NCBI GenBank assembly: GCA_025930755.1
Contig: JAICOJ010000025.1
Span: forward strand, 1-34,271
Source: Gemmatimonadaceae bacterium
GTDB lineage: Bacteria; Gemmatimonadota; Gemmatimonadetes; Gemmatimonadales; Gemmatimonadaceae
DNA: 34,271 nt
Direction: 5' to 3'
Part shown: positions 32,894 through 34,271 of the stretch, piece after piece
Numbering within the stretch: the stretch's first letter is position 1
Layout of the letters: every line of letters begins with the position of its first letter
Made by a program: the position numbers and the translations under genes
Notes under the pieces: model-generated
Told to the model about the DNA's origin: nothing
Databases searched by the model: none
Seen by the model: only the letters and a program-made list of their open reading frames with translations

Positions 32894-34015
32894 ATGCGCG
32901 ATCACCGGTACGACCTGGGCGTGTCGTCGGCGATCGCGGGCGCCAATGGCGACGGACGACACGAGCGCCGCTGCCTGGTGGTCGACGACGAGCCGCGTCT
33001 GCGGCAGGCGCTCGTGCGGCTGATGCAGCTCGATGGCTTCACCTGCTTCGAGTGCGGATCGGGCGTCGAGGCGCTCGAGATTCTGGCGCGCGAGCCGGTG
33101 ATCCTCATCCTGTCCGATCTGCGGATGCCGAAGATGGACGGGGCGATGCTGCTGCGCGAAGTGCGCGAGCGATATCCGGACATCGCGGTCATCATGATCA
33201 CCGCCGTCGCGGAGGTCGAGGTCGCGGTCGAATGCCTCGGCCGAGGCGCGATGGACTACATCGGCAAGCCGTTCGTGCTCGAGGAGGTTCGCGCGCGCGT
33301 GAAACAGGCGCTGGAGCGGCGGCGGCTGGTGCTCGAGAATCGGCAGTACCACCACTCGCTCGAGGAGCGCGTGCGCGTGCAGTCGCGACGGCTCGAGGAG
33401 CTCTTCATCGCCAGCATCCAGTCGCTCGCCGATGCGCTGGAGCTCAAGGACTCGTACACGCGTGGTCACTCGGTGCGCGTGAGTCACGTCTCGGGACTCA
33501 TTGCCCGCGAGCTCGGGCTCGATGGGGACACGGTGCGCCAGGTGGAGCTTGGCGGTCACCTGCACGACATCGGAAAGATCGGCGTGCGTGAAGACGTGCT
33601 GAACAAGCCGGGCAAGCTGACGGCCGACGAATACGCGCACATCATGACGCACCCGGTGTTGGGCTGGCGGATTCTCTTGCCGCTGCTGAGCGACTCGCCG
33701 GTCGCGCTCAACGTGGTGCGATCGCACCACGAGCGCATCGATGGCCGCGGCGTGCCGGATGGCCTCAGCGGGGACGGGATCGCTCGTGAGGCGCGCATCG
33801 CGTGCGTCGCCGATGCCTTCGATGCGATGATGAGCGGCCGACCCTATCGGACGGCGCAGCTGACCCTCGACGCGGCGCTCGAGGAGCTGCGCCGCCACGC
33901 CGGTACGCAGTTCGACCCCCAGGTCGTCGATGCCCTGGTCGCCGTCGTGCGCCGCGGCGACATCGCGGCGCCGGTGAGGCATTCGATCGCCGAGCTGGCG
34001 GTGGGGAAAGGCTGA
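32894..34015 (+). CDS. Response regulator with REC and HD-GYP domains
   Basis: A 373-residue protein. The ATG giving M-R-D-H-R-Y-D-L has GGGGAGG seven bases upstream; an ATG 20 codons earlier lacks one. The receiver domain (about residues 25-145) has Asp31/Asp32, the phosphorylation site Asp75 in LILSDLRMPKMDG, and Lys125. A coiled linker (145-175) leads to the HD-GYP domain (175-365), with GHLHDIGKIGV (His224, Asp225, Lys228) and the second motif HHERIDGRGVPDGL. HD-GYP proteins hydrolyse cyclic di-GMP. Here the Y of the GYP signature is Val287, a variant that may alter activity. No partner histidine kinase is adjacent. The 3' end is repeated in inverted orientation beyond 34168. Confidence 0.94.
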   Translation: MRDHRYDLGVSSAIAGANGDGRHERRCLVVDDEPRLRQALVRLMQLDGFTCFECGSGVEALEILAREPVILILSDLRMPKMDGAMLLREVRERYPDIAVIMITAVAEVEVAVECLGRGAMDYIGKPFVLEEVRARVKQALERRRLVLENRQYHHSLEERVRVQSRRLEELFIASIQSLADALELKDSYTRGHSVRVSHVSGLIARELGLDGDTVRQVELGGHLHDIGKIGVREDVLNKPGKLTADEYAHIMTHPVLGWRILLPLLSDSPVALNVVRSHHERIDGRGVPDGLSGDGIAREARIACVADAFDAMMSGRPYRTAQLTLDAALEELRRHAGTQFDPQVVDALVAVVRRGDIAAPVRHSIAELAVGKG

Positions 34016-34061
34016 GGAGTCAGGGGTCAGGAGTCAGGAGTCAGGGGTCAGGGAAGGAAAA

Positions 34062-34121
34062 GGCGGCGCGGCTTCGCCGCAGCCGCCTCATCCGATGAGC
34101 GCGGCAGCTTCGCTGCCGCGC
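34062..34121. terminator. Two strong hairpins at the centre of the inverted repeat
   Basis: Hairpin one spans 34062-34087 (GGCGGC closing with GCCGCC, inner GCGGC with GCCGC, loop TTC, one bulged A). Hairpin two is a perfect 10-bp stem (GCGCGGCAGC at 34099-34108 with GCTGCCGCGC at 34112-34121, loop TTC). Between them is TCATCCGATGA. Placed between two convergent genes, they could stop transcription from both sides, although neither is followed by a T-run. Confidence 0.5.
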
Positions 34122-34167
34122 CTTTCCTTCCCTGACCCCTGACTCCTGACTCCTGACCCCTGACTCC

Positions 34168-34271
34168 TCAGCCTTTCCCGACCGCCAGCTCGGCGATCGA
34201 ATGCCTCACCGGCGCCGCGATGTCGCCGCGGCGCACGACGGCGACCAGGGCATCGACGACCTGCGGGTCGA
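34168..34271 (-). CDS. C-terminal end of a second HD-GYP gene (partial, runs off the window)
   Basis: Read on the minus strand, this is the last 34 codons of a protein ending VRRGDIAAPVRHSIAELAVG, then K-G and TGA. The amino-acid sequence is the same as the C-terminus of the HD-GYP regulator that ends at 34015, with two synonymous codon differences (CCG for CCC, GTC for GTG). The gene therefore points toward the first copy, tail to tail. The start and most of the gene lie outside the window. It is a partial copy or a full paralogue; from this window they cannot be separated. Confidence 0.7.
   Translation of the reverse strand, partial: DPQVVDALVAVVRRGDIAAPVRHSIAELAVGKG

Larger units (their letters stand above)
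33912..34271. repeat. Large inverted repeat: HD-GYP gene 3' end plus heptad arms
   Basis: Bases 33912-34060 pair with 34123-34271 in reverse complement, 149 bases per arm, and the match may continue past the window. I find two mismatches, at 33919 (C against G) and 34003 (G against C). Each arm holds about 104 bases of coding sequence for the C-terminus of an HD-GYP protein and five heptads of GTCAGGA/GTCAGGG (34019-34053, mirrored at 34130-34164). Both mismatches are at third codon positions and do not change the protein. The spacer 34061-34122 consists of hairpins. It may be a true gene duplication or an assembly fold-back. Confidence 0.9.

Overview
The window is a dense, high-GC bacterial chromosome segment with about 36 protein genes, many joined by 4-base ATGA or GTGA stop/start overlaps. 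I infer a member of Gemmatimonadota or a close relative. The reasons are a menaquinone-type UbiE/UbiD/UbiA/UbiX gene run, near-matches to the TAnnTTTG promoter element typical of the Bacteroidota side of the FCB group, and protein families common in soil Gemmatimonadota. No rRNA, tRNA, CRISPR array or insertion sequence is visible. No gene-free stretch exceeds about 215 bases.

Layout. 34-2939 (minus): a BON-domain protein, an exported beta-barrel-like protein and phosphoglycerate mutase GpmI. 3023-8737 (plus): a cell-envelope block with an SH3-like exported protein, a membrane-anchored coiled-coil protein, an L,D-transpeptidase, two tandem M15/MepK-like peptidases carrying calcium-loop insertions, and two small proteins. 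8776-11997 (plus): GuaB and an APC-family amino-acid permease. 12138-16782 (plus): DHH phosphoesterase, NifU-like protein, ApbC/Mrp ATPase, MATE transporter and SAM hydrolase. 16801-17751 (minus): a YihY/BrkB membrane protein. 17862-21041 (minus): an ECF sigma factor, its zinc anti-sigma factor, a bactofilin-like membrane protein and a LiaF-like lipoprotein. 21254-26830 (plus): UbiE, UbiD, a chemoreceptor-like protein, UbiA, UbiX and a metallophosphoesterase. 26973-31568 (minus): a small unknown protein, then (in transcription order) M48 protease, PurD, MutM/Fpg and a UvrC-like nuclease without the C-terminal nuclease domain. 31659-32828 (minus): a trans-sulfuration enzyme. 32894-34015 (plus): a REC/HD-GYP regulator, followed by a near-perfect inverted copy of its 3' end that runs off the window.

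The most unusual signal is a recurrent intergenic architecture. At seven places, tandem arrays of a 7-base unit occur; at six of them the array is present as an inverted pair flanking a GC-rich spacer or hairpin, and at the seventh (bases 1-36) only one arm is in the window. The heptamer differs between loci (GTCAGGA, CGAACTG, CAGAATT, GATTGCT, GAACGAG), but the two arms of one locus match each other. They sit against or across stop codons and once occupy the whole leader of the ECF sigma gene. I regard these heptad palindromes as the best candidate here for an undescribed element.

Other points of biological interest are a possible make-and-cut system for 3-3 peptidoglycan crosslinks, a chemoreceptor inside the quinone operon, and the tail-to-tail HD-GYP duplication whose two coding differences are both synonymous.
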